A DNA stretch of 64,000 bases from Pseudomonadota bacterium (GTDB lineage: Bacteria > Pseudomonadota > Gammaproteobacteria > Steroidobacterales > Steroidobacteraceae). A program made the position numbers and the translations under genes. Below the pieces are notes generated by a model. It made no database searches, was not told the DNA's origin, and worked only from the letters and a program-made list of their open reading frames with translations. Each line of letters opens with the position of its first letter. The stretch's first letter is position 1. This document shows, in pieces, positions 27,247 through 35,039 of the stretch. Location of the stretch: the NCBI GenBank assembly GCA_018241505.1, contig JAFEDS010000017.1:534118-598117 (forward strand), written 5' to 3'.

Positions 27247-27882
27247 ATGAGCAAATCAAACGCCAAGATCACCCGTGAATACGGACCTTTTCCGGGCGCA
27301 CAAAGAGTGAATGGAGTGACCTACGATGGCCACCATGTCTGGATTGCCGCCGGTGACAAGCTGATTGCCGTGGATCCCGCGAGCGGTGAAGCAGGCCGCT
27401 GCATCGATGTGGCCTCACATGCAGGTACGGCTTTCGATGGGCGGTTCCTGTATCAGATCGCGGAGGAGCGCATCCAGAAAATCGATCCCAACACCGGCCA
27501 GGTCGTGGCCACGATTCCGGCGCCGGGCAACGGCGGCGACTCGGGACTCACGTGGGCCGAAGGCTCCTTGTGGGTGGGCGAATACCGTGCCCGCAAGATT
27601 CACCAGATCGATCCGGATACCGGCGCCATTGTGCGCTCGATCGAATCCAACCGCTTCGTGACCGGCGTTACCTGGGTTGACGGTGAGCTGTGGCACGGAA
27701 GCTGGGAAGGTGACGAAGGTGCCTTGCATCGCATCGACCCTCAGACCGGCCAGGTAATGGAAGAGCTGCAAATGCCCGCCGGCGCAGGCGTCTCGGGCCT
27801 GGAATCCGACGGTAAGGAGCAGTTTTTCTGCGGCGGCGGCAGCAGTGGCAAAGTCAGGGTCGTGCGCCGGCCGAAGCGCTGA
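27247..27882 (+). CDS. Vgb/glutamine-cyclotransferase-like beta-propeller protein
   Basis: The 211-residue protein has no signal peptide and consists of about five blades with the recurring pattern W-V/A-x-x-x-x-x-x-I-x-x-I-D-P-x-T-G. HVWIAAGDKLIAVDPASG, RIQKIDPNTGQV and KIHQIDPDTGAI are examples. This is a cytoplasmic propeller of the virginiamycin B lyase/SMP-30 or glutaminyl cyclase-like kind; the lyase catalytic residues cannot be confirmed by eye. It starts nine bases after the regulator gene, so it is the third gene of the operon. Its last 29 bases overlap the convergent cutC. Confidence 0.7.
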   Translation: MSKSNAKITREYGPFPGAQRVNGVTYDGHHVWIAAGDKLIAVDPASGEAGRCIDVASHAGTAFDGRFLYQIAEERIQKIDPNTGQVVATIPAPGNGGDSGLTWAEGSLWVGEYRARKIHQIDPDTGAIVRSIESNRFVTGVTWVDGELWHGSWEGDEGALHRIDPQTGQVMEELQMPAGAGVSGLESDGKEQFFCGGGSSGKVRVVRRPKR

Positions 27883-28588
27883 GGCGTTCGACCATGGCAG
27901 CGATGACTTTGGCGTCGGTCATTCTGCTGGCGGCGGGCGCGAAGCCCAGTGCAACGGTGCTGGAATCATTGCAGACTTCCGAGCTGCAGGAGCTGTGCAC
28001 GGCCGGCACCCCGGTCTCGCGGACGAAGGGCGCCACGTTCTGCGCGGTCAGACCGGCCCCGGCCATGACCTCGATGCGGTTTCCGGCCTGTTCCACTAGC
28101 TGACGGATCCGGCGGCTGCCGGCGGCCGCACCCGTGGCGCCTCCCGAAGTCAACACGCGTTTGAACCCGAGTTGGATGGCCGTTTCCAGGGCCACGGGAA
28201 AGTCCGGAACCAGATCGAACGCGCGATGCAGTACCGCAGGTAGTCCGGCGGCGTGCTCAATCAATTCCCGCAATGCCGGTTCGTCGAGGCGGCCATCGGC
28301 CAGGTTGGCACCAATGACGACCCCCGCGAGCTTCAGTGAGCGCACGGTGTCAATGTCGCGGCGGATCACATCGAGCTCGCGGCGGTTGTAGCAAAAATCG
28401 CCTTCCCGCGGGCGAATGAGCACAAAGCAAGGCAGGTCCTTGGCTGCTGCCAGGGCCATCAGGCCGCAGGAGGGGGTGAGCCCGCCGAGGCTGAGAGCGG
28501 AACACAACTCCGCACGGTCGGCACGGGACGCCGCGGCGATGTCGAGTCCTGCCACCGAGTCGACGCAGACCTCCAGACACGTATGCAT
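27854..28588 (-). CDS. cutC: CutC family protein
   Basis: The product has 244 residues with the TIM-barrel pattern of CutC: LEVCVDSVAGLDIAAASRADRAELC at the N-terminus, then GLTPSCGLM, IRPREGDFCYN, LHRAFDLVPD and RVLTSGGATGAA followed by a VMAGAGLT strand. CutC was named for copper homeostasis, but the direct copper role is disputed and some members are glycosidase-like enzymes. Its start follows the stop of the glycosylasparaginase gene with no bases between, which fits a role alongside glycan or glycopeptide breakdown. Confidence 0.9.
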   Translation of the reverse strand: MHTCLEVCVDSVAGLDIAAASRADRAELCSALSLGGLTPSCGLMALAAAKDLPCFVLIRPREGDFCYNRRELDVIRRDIDTVRSLKLAGVVIGANLADGRLDEPALRELIEHAAGLPAVLHRAFDLVPDFPVALETAIQLGFKRVLTSGGATGAAAGSRRIRQLVEQAGNRIEVMAGAGLTAQNVAPFVRETGVPAVHSSCSSEVCNDSSTVALGFAPAASRMTDAKVIAAMVERLSASAGARP

Positions 28589-29617
28589 TTAGATCGAGCT
28601 CTTGCTGTCGTACAGGGCGCTTGGGTTGGCGGTATTACAAACCGCGTATGTGAAGCCTTTTTGAACGGCCCAGGCGCCGATCTCACCCGACTTGCTGACC
28701 GCCAGAAAACCGACCTGGAAGTCGGCAGGACGATCCCTCTTGCGGTGCAGAATGCGTTCGACCGCCTGCCGGCAGGCATCCTGCGGTGACCGTCCTTGGC
28801 GCATGAGCTCGACCACCAGGAAGCTACCCGCATTGCGGATCACCTCTTCACCAACACCCGTGGAGGTTGCCGCACCCACATCATTATCAACATAAAGCCC
28901 TGCGCCGATGATGGGACTATCACCCACGCGTCCGCGCATTTTCCAGGCCATGCCGCTCGTGGTGCAGGCACCGGCCAGGTTGCCGTGTTGATCGAGCGCC
29001 AGCATGCCGATGGTGTCGTGATTGCCCGCGCCACCCGGAGTGCCCAGAGACTTGTCGCCCGGTGTGTTAGCGCCTGGGCGCCCGAGCATATTCTCGCGGT
29101 TGGGCACCGGCTCGTAACCCTGTGCACTCTTCAGCCACTTCTGCCAGGCGTCACGCGACTCCGGCGTCAACAACTGCTCCCGCGCAAAACCCTGCTCTAC
29201 AGCGAACTGGGTTGCCCCTTCGCCGACCAGGAGCACGTGCGGTGTTTTATCCATGACCGCGCGCGCCACCGAGATGGGATGCGCTATGAACTCCATCGCC
29301 GCCACGGCACCACAATTTCCAAACTCGTCCATGATGCTCGCGTCCAGTGTCACATGTCCGTCGCGATCCGGGTAACCCGCGCGGCCGACGGTGTGATTTT
29401 TCATGTCCGCTTCCGGTACTCGGACGCCGGCTTCCACGGCATCAACAGATCTGCCGCCAGCGGCAAGGACGGCCCACGCCGCCTTGTTCGCGGGGACACC
29501 GAAATCCCACGTAGATACAACGAGTGGTTTGATCACGGAAGCGGCGCCTCCCGTTGCGCTGGCGAGCAGCGGCGCAGTGAGCCCGGCGGCTCCGAGGAAA
29601 AAACGTCTGGTAACCAT
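28589..29617 (-). CDS. Tat-exported glycosylasparaginase (N4-beta-GlcNAc-asparaginase)
   Basis: The 342-residue precursor has a twin-arginine signal (MVTRRFFLGAAGLTAPLLAS). It is an N-terminal nucleophile hydrolase: the GNHDTIGM motif near residue 198 contains the Thr exposed by self-cleavage. NHTVGRAGYPDRDG and RGRVGDSPIIGAGLYVDN are strongly conserved in this family. The enzyme cleaves the bond between asparagine and N-acetylglucosamine in glycoasparagines, here probably in the periplasm. The ATG lies in a hairpin shared with the end of the glycosyltransferase gene and has no Shine-Dalgarno sequence, so translation may depend on the upstream gene. Confidence 0.9.
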   Translation of the reverse strand: MVTRRFFLGAAGLTAPLLASATGGAASVIKPLVVSTWDFGVPANKAAWAVLAAGGRSVDAVEAGVRVPEADMKNHTVGRAGYPDRDGHVTLDASIMDEFGNCGAVAAMEFIAHPISVARAVMDKTPHVLLVGEGATQFAVEQGFAREQLLTPESRDAWQKWLKSAQGYEPVPNRENMLGRPGANTPGDKSLGTPGGAGNHDTIGMLALDQHGNLAGACTTSGMAWKMRGRVGDSPIIGAGLYVDNDVGAATSTGVGEEVIRNAGSFLVVELMRQGRSPQDACRQAVERILHRKRDRPADFQVGFLAVSKSGEIGAWAVQKGFTYAVCNTANPSALYDSKSSI

Positions 29618-29638
29618 CCGCGTATATTACGCGGATGG
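29614..29638 (-). other. Perfect hairpin joining a stop codon and a start codon
   Basis: CCATCCGCGTA-TAT-TACGCGGATGG has perfect eleven-base arms and a three-base loop. In the leftward message the 5' arm and loop contain the glycosyltransferase stop codon and the 3' arm contains the glycosylasparaginase ATG. A ribosome finishing the first gene would melt the stem and free the start, a plausible layout for coupled translation. Confidence 0.6.
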
Positions 29639-30916
29639 CACCGGTGCAGGCACGGTGCCCGGCTGGATCTGCTTGACCTCGAGCGTCTTCGTGAAGGCAG
29701 CCAGGTAACGATCCGCGACACTGTCCCAGGAATACTGGGATTCCACGCGGGCACGCGCGGCACGCTGCATCGTCTTCAATCGCTCTGGTTCGTCGAATAA
29801 CTTCTGAATGGACCCGGCCAATGCGACTGCATCACCCGGAGTCACCAGGCAGCCAACATCCGGTGTCACCATGGCGGGGATGCCGCCGGTATTGCTACCG
29901 ATCACAGGCGTGCCCAATGCCAGGGACTCGAGAACAACCAGGCCCTGGGGTTCGAGCCGGGACGGGACGACTGCAACATCAGCGGCGGCAACGTATTGCC
30001 GGAAGCGGGGGTCACGGTTGCTGATGAAGCCCAGGAACTCAACCGGCAGGCCGCGCGCGGCTTCCATCATCGAACGGGCGTATGGATCAACATAACTGTC
30101 GCGCCCATCAAACGAGCCGCTCAGCGAACCGATGATGAACACCTTCAGGCGCGGAATCCGCTCGGCAAGCAGTCGGATCGACGCCAGCAGCACATCGATT
30201 CCCTTGATAGGCGCAATGCGTCCGGTAAACACCACCGCAAAATCACTCGGCTGGATATTCAGCGCCTGGCGGGCCTCGCTGCGAGCCACCGGCAGCCATG
30301 AGCCCAGGTCCAGACCATTCGCAATGGTTGTTACCGCGGCCCCTGGCAGCGCCTCCTGCAGATAGTTGCCGAGGCCGACGGTCAGAGTGGATGAACGAAT
30401 GAGCTTCTTTTCGATCTCCGTCACGAGGCGGCCGTAAAGCCGGCCCCGCAGCGTCGGTTTGCGCTTCCGGGTTGAATCGGTGCTGACGGCGGTCTGTCCG
30501 GTGTGCGGCAGGCTCCAGACGGGCGTGTGAGCTGTGTAGATGCCCCGGATGCCGTGCATCCGTTGCAACAGGAATCCCAGATCGGGCGAATGCATGTGCA
30601 CGACATCGGCGTGGGCAAGATCGATCTGCCCGGGCAGATGGCGTGCAAAACGATAACTCCGCGACCATGTTTGAATCAGGTGGCGAATGCGGCTCTGCGC
30701 GCTTTCGCAGGTGGGTTTCGCACGTGGCCGTGCCAGCTCCACCACGCGGACCGCGGGATGCAGCAGCGCGCGGGGGGTATCGCTCTGGAAATCCACGAGC
30801 GTGACCTCATGGCCGCGAGCCGCGAAGCGGTTCGACAATTCGCAGGTAACTGTGGAGACCGGACCCATGAGCGACGTGCCGATAGTCCCGCTCGTCGCCA
30901 CTTCGATAATTCTCAT
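29627..30916 (-). CDS. Glycosyltransferase family 4
   Basis: The ATG at 30916 is preferred: AGG lies seven bases upstream and the GT-B N-terminal strand MRIIEVATSGTIGTSLMGP begins here. A longer frame runs on upstream but is not typical protein. The 429-residue product has the acceptor domain with HADVVHMHSPDLGFLL and AHTPVW, and the donor domain with VVFTGRIAPIKGIDVLL. The E-x7-E motif in SRLEPQGLVVLESLALGTPV follows near residue 355. It probably transfers a sugar from a nucleotide donor to a cell-surface glycan. It leads the operon with glycosylasparaginase and cutC. Confidence 0.85.
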   Translation of the reverse strand: MRIIEVATSGTIGTSLMGPVSTVTCELSNRFAARGHEVTLVDFQSDTPRALLHPAVRVVELARPRAKPTCESAQSRIRHLIQTWSRSYRFARHLPGQIDLAHADVVHMHSPDLGFLLQRMHGIRGIYTAHTPVWSLPHTGQTAVSTDSTRKRKPTLRGRLYGRLVTEIEKKLIRSSTLTVGLGNYLQEALPGAAVTTIANGLDLGSWLPVARSEARQALNIQPSDFAVVFTGRIAPIKGIDVLLASIRLLAERIPRLKVFIIGSLSGSFDGRDSYVDPYARSMMEAARGLPVEFLGFISNRDPRFRQYVAAADVAVVPSRLEPQGLVVLESLALGTPVIGSNTGGIPAMVTPDVGCLVTPGDAVALAGSIQKLFDEPERLKTMQRAARARVESQYSWDSVADRYLAAFTKTLEVKQIQPGTVPAPVPSA

Positions 30917-31079
30917 TGTGCCTGGGATCATGGCGGCTTCTGTGCAGCGCGAAAAGGCACGCAGTTCACGAATTCCGCGTCTGATCGCCGATTGCCGGTG
31001 AGCGGGCCCCAGGCTCGCGCTACGATGGGCAATAGAGGAAAAGCCGTAACCAAACGGCTCAACATAATTCAGGAGCGCT

Positions 31080-32627
31080 ATGTCCCGCCGACTGCTGATG
31101 CTGGCTGTTGATAGCATCGACTGGTTCCTGGTCAATGAGTGGGCGGCCGAAGGCCACCTGCCCGTGCTGAGGCGGCTGCTCGAAGGCTCCCGGCAGTTGC
31201 TGTGTACCGAGTCGAATCGCCCCCTCCCCGGCTCGGTCTGGACGGACATCGCCACCGGCGTGTCCGCGGGTACCCACGGGTACGTCGACCTCACCCACCT
31301 GACTCCGAACAGTTATGGATCCGATCGCATAGATGCGAGCCGCCTGTCCGCCCTGCCCTTCTACAAGGTGCTGAGCGATGCCGGCATTCGCTGCGCCATC
31401 GTCGATTTTCCCATCGACTATCTGCTGCCGGACTTCAACGGTTTGCAGATCGTGGACTGGGGCACTGAATTCAAGCTCGGCAAGTTCGGTGTCAACACAC
31501 CTGGGCTCGCGGCGGAGCTCGACAGTCACCCACTGACCGACTACGACCGTACCGCCTTGGGCTCATCCGACCTGATCGCGCTGAAACACAAGCTGCTGCG
31601 CGGCATCGAGGTCAAGCGCCGTTTTGCGGTCTCGCTGCTGCAAAAGCGCGAACACGAGTTTGTGTTTTACAACTTTGCCGAGCTGCACAAGGCAGGGCAT
31701 TTTTTCTGGAAGTTTCACGACCGCAACCATCCGGACTTCACTGACAGTGAGCCGCAATTGCGTCACGCGCTGCGTGAAGTCTATTCGGAAATGGACCGTG
31801 CCATCGGCAACGTGTTGGAACAACTCGGCGGCGATGACCATCTTGTCCTGGTCACCGACCGGGGCATGTACGCGGACTATCGCGGCGATCACCTGATAGA
31901 GAAGGTGTTGCTGCAACTGGGGCTTGCCACCCCCCGCGGACCCTCCCACGAAGGACGCGCGGAAACCTGGCGGACGCGCCTGCTGAATCAGCGTGAGACG
32001 CGCAATGCCCTGCGGTTCGTGGGACAGAAGCTGCTGCCGGAATCCGTGCGGCAGGCGCTGCTGCCATTCCATCGGGCCGCGGTCGGCGAATCAGCACCCC
32101 TCGACTGGCACAAGACCCGGGTCTACGCCATTCCGGCCGTTGGAAACAGTCACCTGCGGATCAATCTCGCCGGGCGGGAGCCGTTGGGAGTGGTTAGCGC
32201 CGGCACGGAGTTTCAGGCGGTGCTGGCCGAAACCGCCGCGCAGTTGCGGTCGCTCATCAACCCCGCCACCGGCGAACGCGCGGTGGAAGAAATCTACTTC
32301 CCCTCGACCCAGTTCCAGGGACCCCGATCCGCGGAGCTGCCTGACCTGGCCATCGTCTGGAACCCGAATTCTCCCATCACCGCCCTGACGTCCCCCGCGA
32401 TGGGGACAGTCAGCGGCAAGTCGACCGAAGGACGTACGGGCAACCACCGGCCGGACGGCTTTGCGTTGTTCAGCGGCCCGGCATTCGCGGCGCGCGGCGA
32501 AGTGGTGAACGGGGATCCACGGCAGATCGCACCGACCATCCTGCGGCACTTCGGCATTGAGCCGCCTTCGTACTACGAAAAACCGGCTATTGCGCCGAAA
32601 GCCACCGATCGCTCCCAGGCTGCCTGA
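31080..32627 (+). CDS. Alkaline-phosphatase-superfamily phosphodiesterase
   Basis: The 515-residue protein has no signal peptide and a good CAGGAG site before the ATG. The superfamily order is visible: MLAVDSIDW with the first metal Asp, PLPGSVWTDIATG with the Thr nucleophile near residue 55, the HG two residues after, AIVDFPIDY, and a C-terminal GNHRPDGFALFSGP. The motif normally reading SDHG is TDRG here (about residue 260), so one metal-binding His is replaced by Arg. Relatives hydrolyse phosphodiesters or nucleotide sugars. It is divergent from the GT4 gene with a 163-bp shared region and may serve the same glycan. Confidence 0.75.
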   Translation: MSRRLLMLAVDSIDWFLVNEWAAEGHLPVLRRLLEGSRQLLCTESNRPLPGSVWTDIATGVSAGTHGYVDLTHLTPNSYGSDRIDASRLSALPFYKVLSDAGIRCAIVDFPIDYLLPDFNGLQIVDWGTEFKLGKFGVNTPGLAAELDSHPLTDYDRTALGSSDLIALKHKLLRGIEVKRRFAVSLLQKREHEFVFYNFAELHKAGHFFWKFHDRNHPDFTDSEPQLRHALREVYSEMDRAIGNVLEQLGGDDHLVLVTDRGMYADYRGDHLIEKVLLQLGLATPRGPSHEGRAETWRTRLLNQRETRNALRFVGQKLLPESVRQALLPFHRAAVGESAPLDWHKTRVYAIPAVGNSHLRINLAGREPLGVVSAGTEFQAVLAETAAQLRSLINPATGERAVEEIYFPSTQFQGPRSAELPDLAIVWNPNSPITALTSPAMGTVSGKSTEGRTGNHRPDGFALFSGPAFAARGEVVNGDPRQIAPTILRHFGIEPPSYYEKPAIAPKATDRSQAA

Positions 32628-32739
32628 CGAAATCCCGCCGCGCCGTACACGCTCCTGCAATTCGTCGCAGGTAGGTTGAAAAAACCGCGGCGCGCGCCCA
32701 TACGGGCGACATCGCGTCGAACTCAAGAGGTGGCCCCCC

Positions 32740-33561
32740 ATGACCCCGCAAGAGCGCTCCCTGCTCGAAAGCTTTCTCGCCCAGCTCGTTCAGGTTCGTA
32801 GCGTCAACAAGGACCCCGAAGCGGAGCGCCTGATCGCACGAGCGGTTGAGCACCAGCCCGACGCGACTTACCTGGTCGTGCAACGTGCATTGCTGCTGGG
32901 TCAAGCCCTCGAGCAAGCGAAGGCTCGCATTGCGGGCTTGGAGGAAGCGGGGCGGGGGCAGGGGTTTTTGGACCCGAACGCGTCGGGGTGGGGGAATCCT
33001 TCAGGACCTTCGTCGGGTGTGCCGGCCGGTGGCGCTGGCCGCGGGTATGGCGGCGGCGTTGGCGGCGGCGGCGGCCCGATCGGCGGCGGCGCGGCTGGCG
33101 GGCCACCCGGTAATGGCGCTCCCACGTATGGCGCCCCGGTGTACGGCGCAGCCCCGGTGTACGGCGCAGCCCCGGTGTATGGCGCAGTCCCGGTGTATGG
33201 CGCGGCCCCGGTGTATGGCGCGGCCCCGGCGTATCCAGCGTATGGCGCGCCACCGGTCGGCGGGGGTTTCTCGAGCTTTCTAGGCCAAGCGGCGGCCACA
33301 GCGGCTGGTGTCGCGGGCGGTGAGTTCCTGTTTCAAGGAATCGAGAACCTGTTTGGACATCATGGCGGCGGCTTCGGCGGAAGCGGCTTTGGCGGGTTCG
33401 GCGCTGGCGGAACCTTTCCGGCCGAAGACGTCACAATCAACAATTACTACGCGCCCGAGGAAGTGATTGTCGACAATGACTTCAACGGCTCTCCGTCTGG
33501 AGATGACTCGGACGAGACGTTCACGAGCGACGACTTCTCGGACGATCAGGACGTCGTTTAA
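32740..33561 (+). CDS. DUF2076 family protein with YGAAPV repeats
   Basis: The 273-residue product starts with the helical DUF2076 opening (MTPQERSLLESFLAQLVQV... and YLVVQRALLLGQALEQA). A glycine-rich linker follows, then six-residue repeats of the form YGAAPV (about residues 130-165), a GGFSSFLGQAAATAAGVAGG segment that looks membrane-associated and a strongly acidic tail. DUF2076 proteins are often annotated as periplasmic ligand-binding sensors, without proven function. The start is supported by AGAGGTGG. Its stop overlaps that of the convergent HAD gene by four bases. Confidence 0.8.
   Translation: MTPQERSLLESFLAQLVQVRSVNKDPEAERLIARAVEHQPDATYLVVQRALLLGQALEQAKARIAGLEEAGRGQGFLDPNASGWGNPSGPSSGVPAGGAGRGYGGGVGGGGGPIGGGAAGGPPGNGAPTYGAPVYGAAPVYGAAPVYGAVPVYGAAPVYGAAPAYPAYGAPPVGGGFSSFLGQAAATAAGVAGGEFLFQGIENLFGHHGGGFGGSGFGGFGAGGTFPAEDVTINNYYAPEEVIVDNDFNGSPSGDDSDETFTSDDFSDDQDVV
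33127..33237 (+). repeat. 18-bp tandem repeat inside the DUF2076 gene
   Basis: An 18-bp unit (TATGGCGCAGCCCCGGTG and close variants) is repeated about six times, encoding YGAAPV units with Val, Thr or Pro changes. Copies differ mainly at the third codon position of Tyr and Gly. The whole number of codons per unit means copy-number change would keep the frame. Confidence 0.75.
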
Positions 33562-34322
33562 GACGCGTCCAGAAATGTCACCAACTCATCGAGTGTTGCC
33601 CCACTGCCCTGCGGCCTGACACCCAGCTCCTCCGCGGCGGCGTTCAGGCGGTTGTTCCAGAAGGTTGGATAGCCGAACCAGCCGGCACCCGCCGCATCCC
33701 AGCCCGCGAAGGCGACAAACAGGATCTGCGGCGCGCGCAGTCCCAGGACCTGGGTGCCGAGCCGATAGGCGCGCGGATCGGGTTTGAATGTCTTGATCCG
33801 GTCGGTACTGATGACGTGTTGAAAGGTGCCGGTGAGGCCCGAATTGGCGAGCCCCGCATTCAGGATGGCATCCGTGGCGTTGGATAGAACCACCAGCTTA
33901 CGACCCGAACGCCGTAATTTTTCCAACGCCGCCGGCACTTCAGGCCAGCTACGCATTGTCAGGTAGCCGTGCATCAGCTCATCGCGCGTGTGGTCGGAAA
34001 GATCCACGTGGATGGAGTGGGCGGCGAACTGCAGGGCATCCGCTGTCACACTCCAGAAGTCCGCATACATTCCCGTCAGGGCACGTAACCATTGATATTC
34101 GAACTGGCGCCCGCGCCACGCCTGCGCCAACTCGGCTCCACGGTCCGGGATTGCCGCCTCGCAGGCGCGAAAAATGGGGCGCGGGTCAAAGAGCGCGAAT
34201 GCGTCGAACGCCACTGCCTCAATGGACTTGCCCGACACGGACGGAGCCAGCGCCGCAGCGGCGGCCGGCGCCACCAGGCTCGCCGACCCCAAAGTCACAA
34301 ACGATCGTCGATCCAACTGCAC
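33558..34322 (-). CDS. Tat-exported haloacid-dehalogenase-type protein
   Basis: The 254-residue product starts with a twin-arginine signal (MQLDRRSFVTLGSASLVAPA). The HAD core follows: the nucleophile Asp40 in VAFDAFALFDPRP, VLSNATD near 147 (motif II), FKPDPRAYRLG (motif III Lys) and FVAFAGWDAAGAGWFGYPTFW (motif IV). It is of the L-2-haloacid dehalogenase type II pattern, but the usual D-x-Y-G-T loop is one residue shorter and lacks the Thr. Export is unusual for HAD enzymes. It is the last gene of a leftward group with a GST and a SpdH-like flavoprotein. Confidence 0.75.
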   Translation of the reverse strand: MQLDRRSFVTLGSASLVAPAAAAALAPSVSGKSIEAVAFDAFALFDPRPIFRACEAAIPDRGAELAQAWRGRQFEYQWLRALTGMYADFWSVTADALQFAAHSIHVDLSDHTRDELMHGYLTMRSWPEVPAALEKLRRSGRKLVVLSNATDAILNAGLANSGLTGTFQHVISTDRIKTFKPDPRAYRLGTQVLGLRAPQILFVAFAGWDAAGAGWFGYPTFWNNRLNAAAEELGVRPQGSGATLDELVTFLDAS

Positions 34323-34403
34323 GAGGCCTCCAGCGGCAACCTGGAGAATGAGACCGTGTCAGAGGCGAAGAAATTTCCGTGGGTCAGTAAAAAATCCGGC
34401 CGC

Positions 34404-35027
34404 TCAGGATCCACCATCGCGCCCATAGCGCTGAAAACCGCTGCGGGTGAGCAGCGTTTCGTAGTAGCGCTCCACATTCGGATACGCGGGCCGTGTTACA
34501 GGAATCGAGTTCCAGCGGCGCAGTGACAGGCCGATCGCAATATCGGCCACCGTAAAGTCAGCTCCGGCAATGTAGGCGCCGGTACGTGCGAGCTGCGCAT
34601 CGACCATACCGACCATGGTCGAAAATTGACTCAACGAAGCCTCAATGGCCCGCGGCTCCTGGAATGCCGGGTTCCTGCGCACCAGGCCCTGGAATGCCAC
34701 GCGCCAGCTATTGTTGAAATCGGAAGCCTGCCAGTCCATCCACTGCTCCACCCGCGCGCGCGCGGCGGGCTGGACTGGCAACAGGTCGGCACGGCCGCGA
34801 CTGGCGGCGAGATAGCGGACAATGGTATTGGACTCCCAGACAATGACACCGCCGTCATCGATTACCGGCACCATTCCGGCGCTGTTGAGTGCTTTGAAAG
34901 CCGGATCCGATGTGGGGCGGTAGGCGCCGCCCCAATCTTCCCGCTCGAAAGACAGGCCGATCTCGGCGCACACCCAGAGCACCTTGCGGACATTGATGGA
35001 TGCCGCATACCCATGGATCTTCAACAT
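34404..35027 (-). CDS. Glutathione S-transferase family protein
   Basis: The 207-residue protein has the thioredoxin-like N-terminal domain (MLKIHGYAASINVRKVLWV, with Ser/Asn at the active position, then GMVPVIDDGGVIVWESNTIVRYLA containing the cis-Pro and the E-S glutathione pair). An all-helical C-terminal domain with GADFTVADIAIG (N-cap motif) follows. It probably conjugates or reduces a small molecule with glutathione in the cytoplasm. It begins 12 bases after the SpdH-like gene and is 81 bp ahead of the HAD gene, so the three are likely co-transcribed. Confidence 0.88.
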   Translation of the reverse strand: MLKIHGYAASINVRKVLWVCAEIGLSFEREDWGGAYRPTSDPAFKALNSAGMVPVIDDGGVIVWESNTIVRYLAASRGRADLLPVQPAARARVEQWMDWQASDFNNSWRVAFQGLVRRNPAFQEPRAIEASLSQFSTMVGMVDAQLARTGAYIAGADFTVADIAIGLSLRRWNSIPVTRPAYPNVERYYETLLTRSGFQRYGRDGGS

Positions 35028-35039
35028 GGTGACAAAATA

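Noticed and set aside
30917-31294. N-terminal extension of the GT4 frame
   Set aside because: It overlaps the divergent phosphodiesterase gene and precedes the conserved first GT-B strand at 30916.
33127-33237. CRISPR-like array
   Set aside because: The repeats have no spacers and encode a peptide repeat; no cas genes are near.
32804-33299. Repeat-rich antisense frames in the DUF2076 gene
   Set aside because: They are mirror images of the 18-bp repeat and carry no independent signal.
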